A stretch of DNA of 64,000 nucleotides from Alkalihalobacterium chitinilyticum (GTDB taxonomy: Bacteria > Bacillota > Bacilli > Bacillales > Bacillaceae_F): assembly GCF_029028005.1 (NCBI RefSeq), contig NZ_JAOTPO010000004.1:1-64000 (forward strand), read 5' to 3'. The notes under the pieces are model-generated. The model was not told where the DNA came from and searched no databases. It saw only the letters and a list, made by a program, of their open reading frames with translations. Below, one piece after another: positions 16,417 through 25,328 of the stretch. How positions within the stretch are numbered: the first letter of the stretch is position 1; every line of letters starts with the position of its first letter. The translations under genes and the position numbers were made by a program.

Positions 16417-17959
16417 TTTCGATCCTCCGACGTAACTGTTTTTTATCCAACTTACCTTGTAGTGTGTAGGGCATGTGATGAACGAATGTTATACTTTTAG
16501 GGATCTGAAATCTAGGCAATCTCAGACGCATCCATTCTAGTAAATCTTTTTCCGTAAGATCAGCATCTTCTGTTAGAAGAACAAATGCGGTCAATCTCTG
16601 TCCAAATTGTTCATCTTGTACCCCGACTACAGCAACATCTTCAATGAAAGAATGTTGTATCACTACTTGTTCCACTTCGATTGGATACACGTTTTCACCG
16701 CCAGACACCACCATGTCATCGCTTCGCCCGCATAGAAAGTAATAATCATTTTCATCCTTGTAAGCTAAATCACCGGTTTGAATCCAGGTGTTGTTTTTAT
16801 TGCTGATTGACCAATCATTTTTAATACAAAGCTGACCGACCTGCCCGCTTTTCCCTTCTTCCATCTGCTCATCGACTCTTACAGCCATCCCGTTTATTCT
16901 CTTACCTATGGTTGCAGGAGAATAGCGCAAATCTTCAGGTGTAGCGATGAAGTTAAGTCCTGACTCGGATGTGCCGTATAAATTATAGAGTACATCACCC
17001 AAGAAGCGCTGCGTCTCATCGACCAGTTTAGTACTAAGCTTTGCTCCACCCGAAGCGACACATACTAGCGATCGCAAATCGTCGACATTGTGTTGTAACA
17101 TTTTTTGCAGCATTAAAGGAACTAGAGTAACCACTTCCGCTTGGTGGTCGCGGATAAGCCTGCAAGCTTTTGACGCCTCAAACGTATGACTAATCACTAC
17201 TTTTTTCCCTAATGGAATAAATAATAAGAGGACCGCAATTCCATACCCATGAAATAACGGTGACCCAATATAAGCTGTTTTGTAGTTTAAAATTTTCAAA
17301 CGTTGAAGAAAGGCTGCAAACGGATTTAAGTAATTAAATAGGGACGGTTTATGGGGTGCTTCTTTCGACATTCCAGTCGTACCGCTCGTTTGCAAGACCA
17401 GTTTACTCGTGGAATACCGTGGTAAAGCTAGCTTTGAAGTCTTGGTTGAATGGACAATGTTATCAATTGCTGCAAGTTGATCATGATAACTTAAGAGTTT
17501 TGCATTGGAATAATCAGAGTGATGAACTACGTCCGTAAATTCCAAATCGTATATTAAAAAGTCAAAATCATGACGCTCGACAAATTGATTAAACTGGCTT
17601 GTCTTTAGTTCAGCATTTAATAAATATAAGTCTGCTCCTAATCGGGACACAGCAAAAATAGCTTTCACAAGAGAAGCATGATTTTTACAAAGAAAGCCGA
17701 CCTTTTGACCGCTCTGTATTTGATAGTTCTCTTTTAGATAGATAGCTAGTTGATATGATTCTGCTAGCAATTGGCTATATGATAATGTTTCCTTGTCATC
17801 TACTAACACGGTTTTATTAGCATATTTCTTTTCCGCAAAATGTAATAGAGTCATCAAGTTCATTCCACAGGCAAAAAAGGAAGTAATGAACCGGTACAAA
17901 CCGAGTGGTGACAGCAATTTTATCTTGTATAAAACATAGATAAGCTTGAATACCTTCAC
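16403..17959 (-). CDS. Acyl-CoA synthetase (AMP-binding enzyme)
   Basis: Encodes 518 residues of the adenylate-forming superfamily. Motifs in order: LVLQTSGTTGMSKEAP (P-loop-like A3), LYGTSESG (A5), WIQTGDLAYKDENDYYFLCGRSDD (A7/A8, cited by its core YFLCGRSDDMV), SGGENVYPIEVE and the C-terminal TLQGKLDKK with the catalytic lysine. It should activate a carboxylic acid, probably a fatty acid, to acyl-AMP and then acyl-CoA. The GTG start overlaps the SDR stop; an internal ATG about 33 codons later is an alternative and would remove a hydrophobic N-terminal stretch. It is translationally coupled to the SDR gene. Confidence 0.85.
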   Translation of the reverse strand: MKVFKLIYVLYKIKLLSPLGLYRFITSFFACGMNLMTLLHFAEKKYANKTVLVDDKETLSYSQLLAESYQLAIYLKENYQIQSGQKVGFLCKNHASLVKAIFAVSRLGADLYLLNAELKTSQFNQFVERHDFDFLIYDLEFTDVVHHSDYSNAKLLSYHDQLAAIDNIVHSTKTSKLALPRYSTSKLVLQTSGTTGMSKEAPHKPSLFNYLNPFAAFLQRLKILNYKTAYIGSPLFHGYGIAVLLLFIPLGKKVVISHTFEASKACRLIRDHQAEVVTLVPLMLQKMLQHNVDDLRSLVCVASGGAKLSTKLVDETQRFLGDVLYNLYGTSESGLNFIATPEDLRYSPATIGKRINGMAVRVDEQMEEGKSGQVGQLCIKNDWSISNKNNTWIQTGDLAYKDENDYYFLCGRSDDMVVSGGENVYPIEVEQVVIQHSFIEDVAVVGVQDEQFGQRLTAFVLLTEDADLTEKDLLEWMRLRLPRFQIPKSITFVHHMPYTLQGKLDKKQLRRRIENEEK

Positions 17960-18795
17960 CGGCCCTTCCCCCTTTTCTTTGTTGAAACCCCGCTAAAATT
18001 GGATAGAAATATGGAAGCGATCTGACCGAAGATGAACCACCAAGGCTGGTAAGTTTTCTTTTTGGTGTACATGCTTTTACAAATAATTCTGGCAACATAA
18101 CCTGGAGACATTGCCGGTAGATTTCGATAGGTTGCTGTAGGTTCGATCATCGGTGTTTTAATTAAAGGAAGATAGACCGATGTCGTTGATACTCCTTGGG
18201 CATGTAGCTCAGGCGCTGTTGAACGAAGCCACACATCAAAAGCTGATTTCGATGCTTGATAGGCCGCAAAATACGGAACAGGTGCTAGTCGTGCATTAAT
18301 CGTGGAAACATTAATGATATGGCCTTTATTTCTTTGAAGATGAGGAGTAACAGATAACAGCAATTGAACAGGAGCAAAATAATTAATCGCCATCGTCCGT
18401 GTAAAATCATGATAACGGTTTAACGAGTCATTGATGGATCTGTGAATGGATAAACCAGCGTTATTGACTACGACATCGAGCCCATGTGGCAGTCCATGTA
18501 GAAAAGAGAGAAAGTTCTCCATTTCGGTCGCATCTCTAAGATCCGCTTGAAAAACACTGACTCTAGCATTCTTTGTTTCAATCGTCTTCTTTATTTTCGC
18601 AAGTTCGTCTCCTCTTCTTGCCACTAAAACTAAATGACAGTCTACATCTGCCAGCTCATAGGCTAATTCTTTTCCAACACCTGAACTAGCACCCGTTATA
18701 AGAATTGACTTACCACGAATGACTTTCTTTAACTTCTCTTTGTTACAAGAGATCGGACGAAATAAAAAATAGTCCCAACAACGTTGTTTATACAT
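17956..18795 (-). CDS. Short-chain dehydrogenase/reductase (SDR)
   Basis: A classical SDR: TGASSGVGKELA nucleotide-binding turn, NNAGL, catalytic Ser in INVSTINA and the active-site Tyr-Lys in YQASKSAF. The C-terminus is basic with a hydrophobic segment (WWFIFGQIASIFLSNF), suggesting membrane association as in lipid-modifying SDRs. The start at 18795 has CAGGTG upstream; the frame could begin at 18843. With the acyl-CoA synthetase it forms a two-enzyme operon that probably acts on a fatty or other hydrophobic acyl substrate; the direction of the redox step is not evident. Confidence 0.85.
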   Translation of the reverse strand: MYKQRCWDYFLFRPISCNKEKLKKVIRGKSILITGASSGVGKELAYELADVDCHLVLVARRGDELAKIKKTIETKNARVSVFQADLRDATEMENFLSFLHGLPHGLDVVVNNAGLSIHRSINDSLNRYHDFTRTMAINYFAPVQLLLSVTPHLQRNKGHIINVSTINARLAPVPYFAAYQASKSAFDVWLRSTAPELHAQGVSTTSVYLPLIKTPMIEPTATYRNLPAMSPGYVARIICKSMYTKKKTYQPWWFIFGQIASIFLSNFSGVSTKKRGKGR

Positions 18796-18996
18796 ATGGA
18801 CACCTGTTTCACTTTCATGATCGTTGTAATACGCATAGCTCATTATGTCTAGTTGTTTTGTTGCATTTACTCATTACATTTACTTAATACATTACCGTTT
18901 AACTTTACCATAAGTATCCATTTGTCGGTTAGTTTTCTTATTACACTTTAAACAACATTTACATATGACCTTTGTTCGTACTATCCTGAAAATGTT

Positions 18997-19590
18997 TTAT
19001 TGTGGTAAGCCTAAATCTGCTTTTTCACATACTAGTAAATCTTTTTGTTTTAAAACCTCAATGACCTTTTCATGTTCACTTTCTCCAATAATGATGTTAA
19101 AACTCTTATCGTTTTTTAAATGAAACTTGAACTTAAGATGATGGTCTTCTTTTCCAAAACCATATTCTTTTTCATGGACTTTTAATGAGGAGAACTCCAC
19201 TTTTTCAATTTGGGACCACTCATGAAAAACACTGCCAACTAAAACGCCTTCCTCTTTTAATTCAAACGCTGCGAATAAAGAGCCCCTGGAAAACATTAGT
19301 GGCAATATTGCTGGTGCGAGCAGAAAGAACGCATCGTTTCCAGAGTAAAGTGAAACATTTGCAACTACAGCACATGTAAAACCAATAAGGTAAAGAGGAC
19401 TTTCGAGGAGTATTAATTTAGGAGTCACTGTCCTCAACTGAACCCCCATTTGCTTATAAATAAATGGTTGATTCTCAATCGGATAAAGCGTTTGTCCACC
19501 CTTTTTATTATTAATCATAAATTTAACCGCTAAATACACATAAAGTAACGGAATAATCCCTACGATCACCGCTACGATAAATTCAAACAT
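18997..19590 (-). CDS. Hypothetical membrane protein
   Basis: Encodes 197 residues from the ATG at 19590, preceded by AAAGGGGTGG. One membrane helix at the N-terminus (about 3-24), two more at about 60-100, then a soluble C-terminal domain with VFHEWSQIEKVEFSSL and strands resembling the PH-like domains of small bacterial membrane proteins. No named family is recognised. Confidence 0.65.
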   Translation of the reverse strand: MFEFIVAVIVGIIPLLYVYLAVKFMINNKKGGQTLYPIENQPFIYKQMGVQLRTVTPKLILLESPLYLIGFTCAVVANVSLYSGNDAFFLLAPAILPLMFSRGSLFAAFELKEEGVLVGSVFHEWSQIEKVEFSSLKVHEKEYGFGKEDHHLKFKFHLKNDKSFNIIIGESEHEKVIEVLKQKDLLVCEKADLGLPQ

Positions 19591-19713
19591 CTTACCACCC
19601 CTTTTGTTACATAAAGTTACTGAGCATGAAAATACACTAAATATCAATTGCTCTAAAACGGTTTTAATAAATCGGCAATTAAACTTTAATACTTGCTTAT
19701 TATTAGTTACGAC

Positions 19714-19767
19714 TGGCGAAAGGAAAAGTTTCGCAGTTTTAAAAAGTGTTCAAAAACTGCTTCGCCA
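19714..19767 (+). other. Mutually exclusive hairpins (possible structured RNA)
   Basis: TGGCGAA (19714-19720) can pair with TTCGCCA (19761-19767) around an inner GCAGTTTT / AAAACTGC stem (19733-19740 with 19753-19760). Alternatively GCGAAA (19716-19721) pairs with TTTCGC (19729-19734), which uses bases needed by both other stems. It lies in the otherwise empty 330-base gap upstream of the gene at 19923. Confidence 0.35.
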
Positions 19768-19922
19768 AGAACGTTATTATAAAAAAATTAACTAAAATTT
19801 CAACTCTCTATACATACGAATGGGATATAATGCATGTAGTTCTCTTTTAGATCGCGTTCTATTAAATAAAGTCATCAAGAAGAGCTTACGAATAAAATAC
19901 AGGCCTAACGAGGTGTTGAAGC

Positions 19923-20201
19923 ATGGTTACTTTAATGAAAATCCTTATTGGTTTCTTCATATTTTGTTTAGTGACATACATACAGGATGCTATTTTTCGA
20001 GTTATAATGAAAAATAAAATGGACATCCCTAAAATTTATCGGCTTTTTCCTTTCAGGTTTGGGATAAAGAAAGTCTATGAAAAAAAGCTTTATTCTGATA
20101 AAAAGACTGCAAATAAGAACCATGGGATTTTATACTCTTTTTATGCTTTAGATTTATTTGTAGTAACCTTGCCGTTTACCATAACAAAGTGGAAGTATTG
20201 A
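19923..20201 (+). CDS. Hypothetical small membrane protein
   Basis: Encodes 92 residues: an N-terminal membrane helix (about 4-24), a basic middle part (MKNKMDIPKIYRLFPFRFGIKK, quoted here only as its core FPFRFGIKKVYEKK) and a C-terminal hydrophobic stretch. GAGGTG lies before the ATG. No family is recognised. A terminator follows at 20231. Confidence 0.55.
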   Translation: MVTLMKILIGFFIFCLVTYIQDAIFRVIMKNKMDIPKIYRLFPFRFGIKKVYEKKLYSDKKTANKNHGILYSFYALDLFVVTLPFTITKWKY

Positions 20202-20230
20202 TGGATGGATAACATCCCTGTAAATGGAAC

Positions 20231-20263
20231 AACCAGCATCCTATTCGATGATGCTGGTTGTTT
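20231..20263 (+). terminator. Terminator
   Basis: AACCAGCATC - 9 nt - GATGCTGGTT followed by GTTTAAT. Confidence 0.75.
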
Positions 20264-20338
20264 AATAGATGGGATCTTTCTTAGTCGTACAGTAGTTCCG
20301 CCATATATTGCATCGTTGAAATCGCCATCTATTCACAT

Positions 20339-20455
20339 TTTGGACAATAAAACAGTGAAATTGGACAATATATTTTGAAATTGGACAATAAAAAGTGAAA
20401 TCAGACAATAAAATTTCAAATTGGACAATAAAATCTCCAAACCCGACAATATCAT
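20339..20455. repeat. 20-21-bp short tandem repeat, six copies (family E)
   Basis: TTGGACAATA or close variants start at about 20340, 20361, 20381, 20401, 20421 and 20442. Each is followed by an A/T-rich tail such as AAAAGTGAAA. The period is near two helical turns, so the A-tracts are in phase and the DNA may be curved. It lies between two convergent genes. Confidence 0.85.
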
Positions 20456-20529
20456 TAAATGAACTTACACATTCTCCCTCGCTATACCAACAGACATGGA
20501 CTATTAAGCTATCTTCTACACATTTAGCG

Positions 20530-20581
20530 AAAAAAAGTACCCGTTAGAGTAGACTTTTTAAGCATCTTCTCTAACGGGTAC
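20530..20581 (-). terminator. Terminator of the tetR-CDF operon
   Basis: Thirteen-bp perfect stem GTACCCGTTAGAG / CTCTAACGGGTAC; the minus strand then reads a run of T. Confidence 0.85.
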
Positions 20582-20613
20582 AACTTTATACAGAGACTTC
20601 CTATTTCGTTTGA

Positions 20614-21525
20614 TCAACCGTTAACCCATTTCCGATCATTTGTAAATGAAACGGTTAACCATTTTTTATAGCGTAAATCTTTTGTACGTTTATTAATTTC
20701 TTCACGAATTAAATCTTGTTCTGCGACGGTTTTTACTTTGGATTGCTCATTTAAAATAAAGTCAACTTCGATGAAAAGCTTACCGCCTACCTTGGACATT
20801 CGCAGCATCGAATCTTCTATTTGATATTGGGCTTGGATCGAATCGATCACCGATTTAAATTTCTTTTGGATCAGTTGGTCGGGTGCCATTTCGAGTACTT
20901 CTTTTGAAGCTTTTGCAATTTCTACAATTGGAACCTTCAAGAAGAACCCAGCAGAAAGAAGAACCATAAGCGGGTCAATATAAGGGGTTAAAAACGTAAA
21001 TCGAGTATAGGATAGAAGCGCTGCGATGAAAAATCCCACTAGGACTGCCGCACTAAGTACCATGTCCATTCTCCATTGATTGGCCTCCGCTTGAATGAGG
21101 CCTGATCCTTGCTTTTGTTTCTTTAAGTACACAAATACGCCCCAACATGCTACCGTAGATAAAATAGAATAAAGAAGAGCGGACCCGATATTTGTTTCTC
21201 GACCACCTGATACAAGCGCCTCCAATGCTGAGACCACGGCAACCAAACAAAGTATCAGAATGACCGCATACTTAATAATAATGACTAGAGGTTCAAGTAC
21301 CTCCTTACCGAATGGAAACTTCTTCGTATCCCGCTTCTGAATAAATTGTGCTGCAAATAAGGACATCAGGGACAGCATGACACTAATTAATGAATAAAGT
21401 CCATCGAACATGACCATTTGTGAAGAAATGAGATATCCCCAAACGACACCAGTCACAGCAAACATGACCGCACCATAAACTGAAATCTTCAACAACTTTT
21501 TTTCCAATGCATAATCACTATGCAT
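20614..21525 (-). CDS. Cation diffusion facilitator (CDF) family transporter
   Basis: Encodes 303 residues with five to six membrane helices and the CDF landmarks: FDGLYSLISV in helix 2, KRDTKKFPFGKEVLEPL after helix 2, and EANQWRMDMVLS in helix 5, then PYIDPLMVL. The metal-site residues Asp (FDG) and Asp (RMD) are present. A cytoplasmic C-terminal domain follows (about 210-300). GAGGTG precedes the ATG. It is the second gene after tetR with a 13-base gap, and an operator-like site lies just before it. The metal (zinc, manganese, iron or other) cannot be assigned. Confidence 0.88.
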   Translation of the reverse strand: MHSDYALEKKLLKISVYGAVMFAVTGVVWGYLISSQMVMFDGLYSLISVMLSLMSLFAAQFIQKRDTKKFPFGKEVLEPLVIIIKYAVILILCLVAVVSALEALVSGGRETNIGSALLYSILSTVACWGVFVYLKKQKQGSGLIQAEANQWRMDMVLSAAVLVGFFIAALLSYTRFTFLTPYIDPLMVLLSAGFFLKVPIVEIAKASKEVLEMAPDQLIQKKFKSVIDSIQAQYQIEDSMLRMSKVGGKLFIEVDFILNEQSKVKTVAEQDLIREEINKRTKDLRYKKWLTVSFTNDRKWVNG

Positions 21526-21538
21526 ATTAACACCTCGT

Positions 21539-22135
21539 CTAGGCTTTGTTTAATGATTGACTGTCAGTCAGTGCGCTTTTTATAAACAGTAATACTTGAT
21601 TTTTACTATGTTCCATACTTCTATCACTTTCATTAGTTAAATAATACGTTTCCGCTGAATTTTCTATTAAATCTATAATCATTTTAGCTAACGAATTTAA
21701 GTCTAGATTTGTATGAATGAGCCCATTTTGATTGGCATGATCAAGTCGTTCCTCAAGCCAGCTGTAATAAGGCTGGTATATTTCTTCCCACCGCTCAAAC
21801 GAATGGTAATAGGCGAGTCCGGAATAACAAAATAAAATCAGCTCACGGTACTCCTTCGTAATATCAAATGTAACTTCGACGATCATTTCAAGTGTATGAA
21901 ATATCGTTTCTTCCGCATTGAAATTCTGCTTTATTTTCAAGAAAAGGGCATTTAGTATCTTCTCGGCAATAGCCGGAACAATTGCACTTTTGGAGTCAAA
22001 GTATAAATAAAATGTACCTTGGGCAACTCCTGCTTCTTTGACGATTTGCGAAACTGACGCTTTCTCAAACCCTTTTTCTTTCATTACAGTTAGTGCAGCA
22101 TTCACTAACAATTCGTATTTGTTGTCTTGCTTCAT
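21539..22135 (-). CDS. TetR-family repressor of the CDF transporter
   Basis: Encodes 198 residues from the ATG at 22135 with GGAGG 8 nt upstream; the longer frame to 22180 would run through the operator. The TetR helix-turn-helix is textbook (SVSQIVKEAGVAQGTFYLYF, about residues 28-47). The 3' end of the gene itself contains the second operator-like sequence. Gene order tetR-CDF with sites before both genes indicates autorepression plus control of the efflux gene. Confidence 0.88.
   Translation of the reverse strand: MKQDNKYELLVNAALTVMKEKGFEKASVSQIVKEAGVAQGTFYLYFDSKSAIVPAIAEKILNALFLKIKQNFNAEETIFHTLEMIVEVTFDITKEYRELILFCYSGLAYYHSFERWEEIYQPYYSWLEERLDHANQNGLIHTNLDLNSLAKMIIDLIENSAETYYLTNESDRSMEHSKNQVLLFIKSALTDSQSLNKA
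21558..21577. promoter_or_regulatory. Operator-like site inside the 3' end of tetR
   Basis: The minus strand reads CACTGACTGACAGTCA, which is nearly identical to the plus-strand site at 22160-22179, so the two flank tetR as inverted copies. It lies about 33 bases before the CDF start. Confidence 0.55.
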
Positions 22136-22159
22136 TATCAATCCTCCAGTAAAAGTAGT

Positions 22160-22179
22160 CACTGACTGACTGTCATTCA
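22160..22179. promoter_or_regulatory. TetR operator candidate
   Basis: CACTGACTGACTGTCATTCA lies 25 bases upstream of the tetR start. The core TGAC-N5-GTCA is palindromic. TGACTGAC-type sites next to tetR genes are common in Bacillaceae. Confidence 0.65.
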
Positions 22180-22335
22180 CTATTATATCACGAATGACAG
22201 AATTTGGCTACTTTGTCCGCATTTACTTCCGAAAAGAGCATACGTCCTTCATTTAAACGCTATAAACTGTTGTGTTGATTATAATGTCTTGTATTTAACT
22301 GTGCTGATTGGTGCATGAGCAACCATCTGCCTTGA

Positions 22336-22592
22336 TTAGTGTGCAATTATGGGGATTATTAGGAAATTGCGCTTATCAATAGTGCTGGTTCATGTGCGTT
22401 TGAGGGAATTTTTAGGAGATCTCGCTTACGAATTGTGCTGTTTCGTGGACGCTTGAGGAAATTTTTAGGAGAGCACGCTTACGAATAGTGCTGTTTCGTG
22501 GACGTTTGAGGGAATTTCTAGGAGATCTCGCTTACGAATAGTGCTGTTTCGTGTGCACTTGAGGGAATTTTTAGGAGAATTAGTCAGCCTAT
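22336..22592. repeat. 53-bp tandem repeat, about four full copies (family B)
   Basis: Four units with the core TTTTTAGGAGA recur every 53 bases (near 22409, 22462, 22515 and 22568), with decayed copies on either side. Blocks GAGGGAA, TTAGGAGA and ACGAA are constant while short triplets between them vary. It fills the gap between tetR and the peroxiredoxin gene. The period is not a multiple of three, so it is not coding. Confidence 0.9.
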
Positions 22593-22693
22593 TGCAAGCA
22601 TAATTGCGCACCAAAGGAAAGATCTAGGAAAATCGCACCCACTCGCCTCGATTGGTAGATGCGAATGGAGCTATTTGGGAATGTAAACACAAC

Positions 22694-22723
22694 AAAACCC
22701 TCTAATGTTAGTTAGAAGGTTTT
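22694..22723 (-). terminator. Terminator of the peroxiredoxin gene
   Basis: AAAACC(C)TCTAA / TTAGA(A)GGTTTT hairpin with a short loop, 100 bases past the stop. Confidence 0.6.
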
Positions 22724-22821
22724 GACTATGCTTGAGATTAACAAATATTAAACCTAATATGTTTTTCATGATGACTCCATCGAGCACTTTTTCCCGAACA
22801 TTCACTTGACCTTTTCCCTAT

Positions 22822-23517
22822 TTAACTATTATCAGTTTCTTTCCGAACGGGTATGTCTTTATAACAGAACCACCAATCAAAGCATGAAAATTCTTGAGCT
22901 TGAGCAGCTTCTAGTCTTTCTCTCGCTTTCATCACCGTATTTGCAGGTGGTATAATCGCTTGGTCACCGATGATTTCATTATTTGGCCAATTCGCTGGCA
23001 TCGCAACGCCATGTGCATCAGCCGCTTGTAACCCTTTAAGTGCCCGTAATAATTCACTCGTATTACGCCCTAATTCATCTGGATACGTTAGAATTAATCG
23101 AATATAGCCATTTGGATCGACAAAGAATACGGATCGAACCGTACGTTTAACTCCTTCTCGCGGAAGCATGCCTAAACGACGTGAGACATTGCCGAGTTCA
23201 TCGGCGATGATTGGAAATGTGATACTGACACCTAATTCAGTTTGAATCCATTCAATCCACTTCATGTGGGCATATACCGTATCAATGGAAAGACCCACGA
23301 GCTCACAATTCATCTGTTGAAAAGCGGCTTGATTTTTAGCAAATGATACAAACTCAGTCGTACACACTGGGGTAAAATCTCCGGGATGACTAAATAACAT
23401 AAACCACCGACCTTCATAATCATCAGGAAGAATTCTCTTCCCAAGAGTCGTATGAACTTCTAATCGCGGCATGCGATCACCAATAAACGGCGGGAATACA
23501 TTGTGGTCTTGTTTCAT
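22822..23517 (-). CDS. Peroxiredoxin (Prx6/AhpC-TSA class)
   Basis: Encodes 231 residues from the ATG at 23517; the ATG two codons earlier is too close to AGGAGG. The thioredoxin-like AhpC/TSA domain carries [14 protein letters not shown] with the peroxidatic Cys52, the conserved Arg in [13 protein letters not shown] and the long C-terminal domain of Prx6-type enzymes. Two more cysteines lie in CFDWWFC near the end (212, 218), which could serve as resolving residues. It reduces hydrogen peroxide or organic peroxides. It stands alone. Confidence 0.9.
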   Translation of the reverse strand: MKQDHNVFPPFIGDRMPRLEVHTTLGKRILPDDYEGRWFMLFSHPGDFTPVCTTEFVSFAKNQAAFQQMNCELVGLSIDTVYAHMKWIEWIQTELGVSITFPIIADELGNVSRRLGMLPREGVKRTVRSVFFVDPNGYIRLILTYPDELGRNTSELLRALKGLQAADAHGVAMPANWPNNEIIGDQAIIPPANTVMKARERLEAAQAQEFSCFDWWFCYKDIPVRKETDNS

Positions 23518-23697
23518 TACCATTTCCTCCTAAAATATAATCACATTTATGTTTATTCGCCTACATTCGTCCTAGTGAAATGGTGTTTACAGTAACCCCG
23601 ATCCGTTAGAGTCCAATTCGTTCAACTTGACACCTACTTGATTAATAAGTTATAAGTGACATACACTTTAACGCTATTAACCTTTTTATAGTTTTAT

Positions 23698-23795
23698 AGA
23701 ATCAATAATAGTGATTCTGTTGTAAAAAAATATTATGATTATGTAAAGGAAGAGCTGTTTTTACAATTAAGTGATAAGATTGATGTTGAAAATTA
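23698..23795 (+). other. Possible C-terminal gene relic
   Basis: In the 390-base gap before the hemolysin III gene a 33-codon frame with coding-like composition (VVKKYYDYVKEELFLQLSDK) ends at a TAA but has no start codon. The rest of the gap shows no gene. Confidence 0.25.
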
Positions 23796-23911
23796 AAGTC
23801 ATATCACAAGTGAATTTAAGGTGAGTTATGAAAAAAGAATGATGTAAATAGATTAGAAATAGCCCAATAGCTGCTCGAATACTATTAAAACAAAAAAGGA
23901 ATGATCAATAC

Positions 23912-24550
23912 ATGTCCAATACACATGTTTTCTCTAAAGGAGAGGAAATTGCTAACGCGATTATCCACGGGATCGGTGCTCTTTTAAGTATCGCTGCCTT
24001 AGTTCTCCTCATTGTCTTTTCATCACTATACGGAACCGCATGGCATGTTGTGAGTTTTACCTTGTTCGGAACAACGATGGTCTTATTGTATACATCGTCG
24101 ACTCTCGTGCACAGCTTTCCTCCAGGTAAAGCAAAGGATGTCTTTGAAATTTTAGACCATTCATCCATTTACTTTTTTATCGCTGGTACGTATACTCCAT
24201 TTTTATTTATTGCGGTTAAAGGTGCTTTAGGGTGGACTCTTTTCGGAATTGTATGGGGGCTTGCGATTGCGGGGACGATATTTAAATCGTTCTTCGTCAA
24301 ACGGTTCTTGCATACGTCTACCGTCTTATACGTTTTATTAGGTTGGATGATTGTTTTTGCTTGGGGTACTTTAGTACAAAATGTTCCTTCAGAAGGCATT
24401 GTCATGCTAGTCATAGGCGGCGTGTTATATTCAGGTGGCGCAATCTTTTATGTATGGAGAGGCTTTTATTACCACCATGCGATTTGGCATCTATTTGTAG
24501 TCGCTGGGTCTATTATGCACTTTTTCTCGGTTTTAACCTTGTTGCCATAG
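23912..24550 (+). CDS. trhA: Hemolysin III / TrhA-family membrane protein
   Basis: Encodes 212 residues with seven membrane helices and the PAQR-type family motifs: EEIANAIIHGIGA at the N-terminus, STLVHSFP, LDHSSIYFFIAGTYTPF and the C-terminal HHAIWHLFVVAGSIMHF. The His and Asp residues that form the metal site in this superfamily are all present. Members (B. cereus hemolysin III, B. subtilis YplQ) affect membrane fatty acid homeostasis in some bacteria; the hemolysin name is historical. AAAGGA lies before the ATG. Confidence 0.92.
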   Translation: MSNTHVFSKGEEIANAIIHGIGALLSIAALVLLIVFSSLYGTAWHVVSFTLFGTTMVLLYTSSTLVHSFPPGKAKDVFEILDHSSIYFFIAGTYTPFLFIAVKGALGWTLFGIVWGLAIAGTIFKSFFVKRFLHTSTVLYVLLGWMIVFAWGTLVQNVPSEGIVMLVIGGVLYSGGAIFYVWRGFYYHHAIWHLFVVAGSIMHFFSVLTLLP

Positions 24551-24677
24551 GATCATACGTTGGGGTTCAAAATAAAAAGCTCTACTTCCCTGTAATGAGT
24601 ACGAAACGAGAAAACAAATATGAACTCACAGGTAAAATCACTACTTTCATACCGCAAACACAGTTTAATCGTATAGA

Positions 24678-24716
24678 AAAAAAGGCGCGAAGATATGTTC
24701 TTCGTGCCTTTAATTG
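24678..24716. terminator. Terminator
   Basis: AAAGGC(G)CGAAGA / TTCTTCG(T)GCCTTT hairpin; T-rich on both strands, so probably bidirectional. Confidence 0.7.
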
Positions 24717-24963
24717 TTCTATTTACTTATTCAACTAAGTATATTTTTGTAGTTTATGTAATGCTATTTTCATATGAAGGTTTCCCATTTAAAAGTTATA
24801 GACTTTTACATAAAACGAACGTATCAAATGGTGCTGTAGATCACTTTAAACAGCTTTATTTATATTAATCTCTTCGAATGACTATTATCTATGATTCGCC
24901 CTTTTTACTAGAAACACGGCAAATAGTATAAGCAAGCATTATCTTAAGTCATAGTATGTAACT

Positions 24964-24982
24964 GTAAGGTACGAGACCTTAC
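24964..24982. promoter_or_regulatory. Inverted repeat upstream of small membrane gene
   Basis: GTAAGGT - ACGAG - ACCTTAC lies 31 bases before the start of the 46-codon gene and directly before its A/T-rich leader. It could be an operator or a leader hairpin. The rest of the 460-base gap after the hemolysin III gene holds only the terminator. Confidence 0.4.
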
Positions 24983-25012
24983 AAAAAATATATTAAGAAA
25001 GGTGGAGAATAA

Positions 25013-25153
25013 ATGTTAGCATTAGTAGTTATTGCGCTACTGTTTTTAGTTGCCTTACTAGTGGCCATTTTAATTGGTAACCAACAGCAGCATAACCTTA
25101 TTATTAGATGTCTTCAAGAACTTCTGGGACAAGGGTCTTCTGCTACGGCATAA
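25013..25153 (+). CDS. Small membrane protein, 46 aa
   Basis: ATG 25013 follows AAAGGTGGAG. The product is one membrane helix (about 2-22, a run of Leu, Val, Ile and Ala) with a short tail NQQQHNLIIRCLQELLGQGSS (shown here as LIIRCLQELLGQG). A hairpin follows 30 bases on. Together with the next gene it may form a small unit, but no family is recognised. Confidence 0.65.
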   Translation: MLALVVIALLFLVALLVAILIGNQQQHNLIIRCLQELLGQGSSATA

Positions 25154-25180
25154 GCTTAAGAATCATCCTTGCCCCACACA

Positions 25181-25210
25181 TCTAGGAGAGCGCTTCATGC
25201 GCCTCCTAGA
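25181..25210 (+). terminator. Hairpin after the small membrane gene
   Basis: TCTAGGAG(A)GCGC / GCGC(C)TCCTAGA without a T-run; a terminator or mRNA stabiliser. Confidence 0.5.
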
Positions 25211-25328
25211 TATCCCAATGTAAAAAATGTATACACATTTTTATTATTTATATGATTTATTTTAGTACACGTTACTTAAAGTCACACTTTAGGTGAATTA
25301 ATTGAATTAAAGGGAGGTGAGGAATAGC

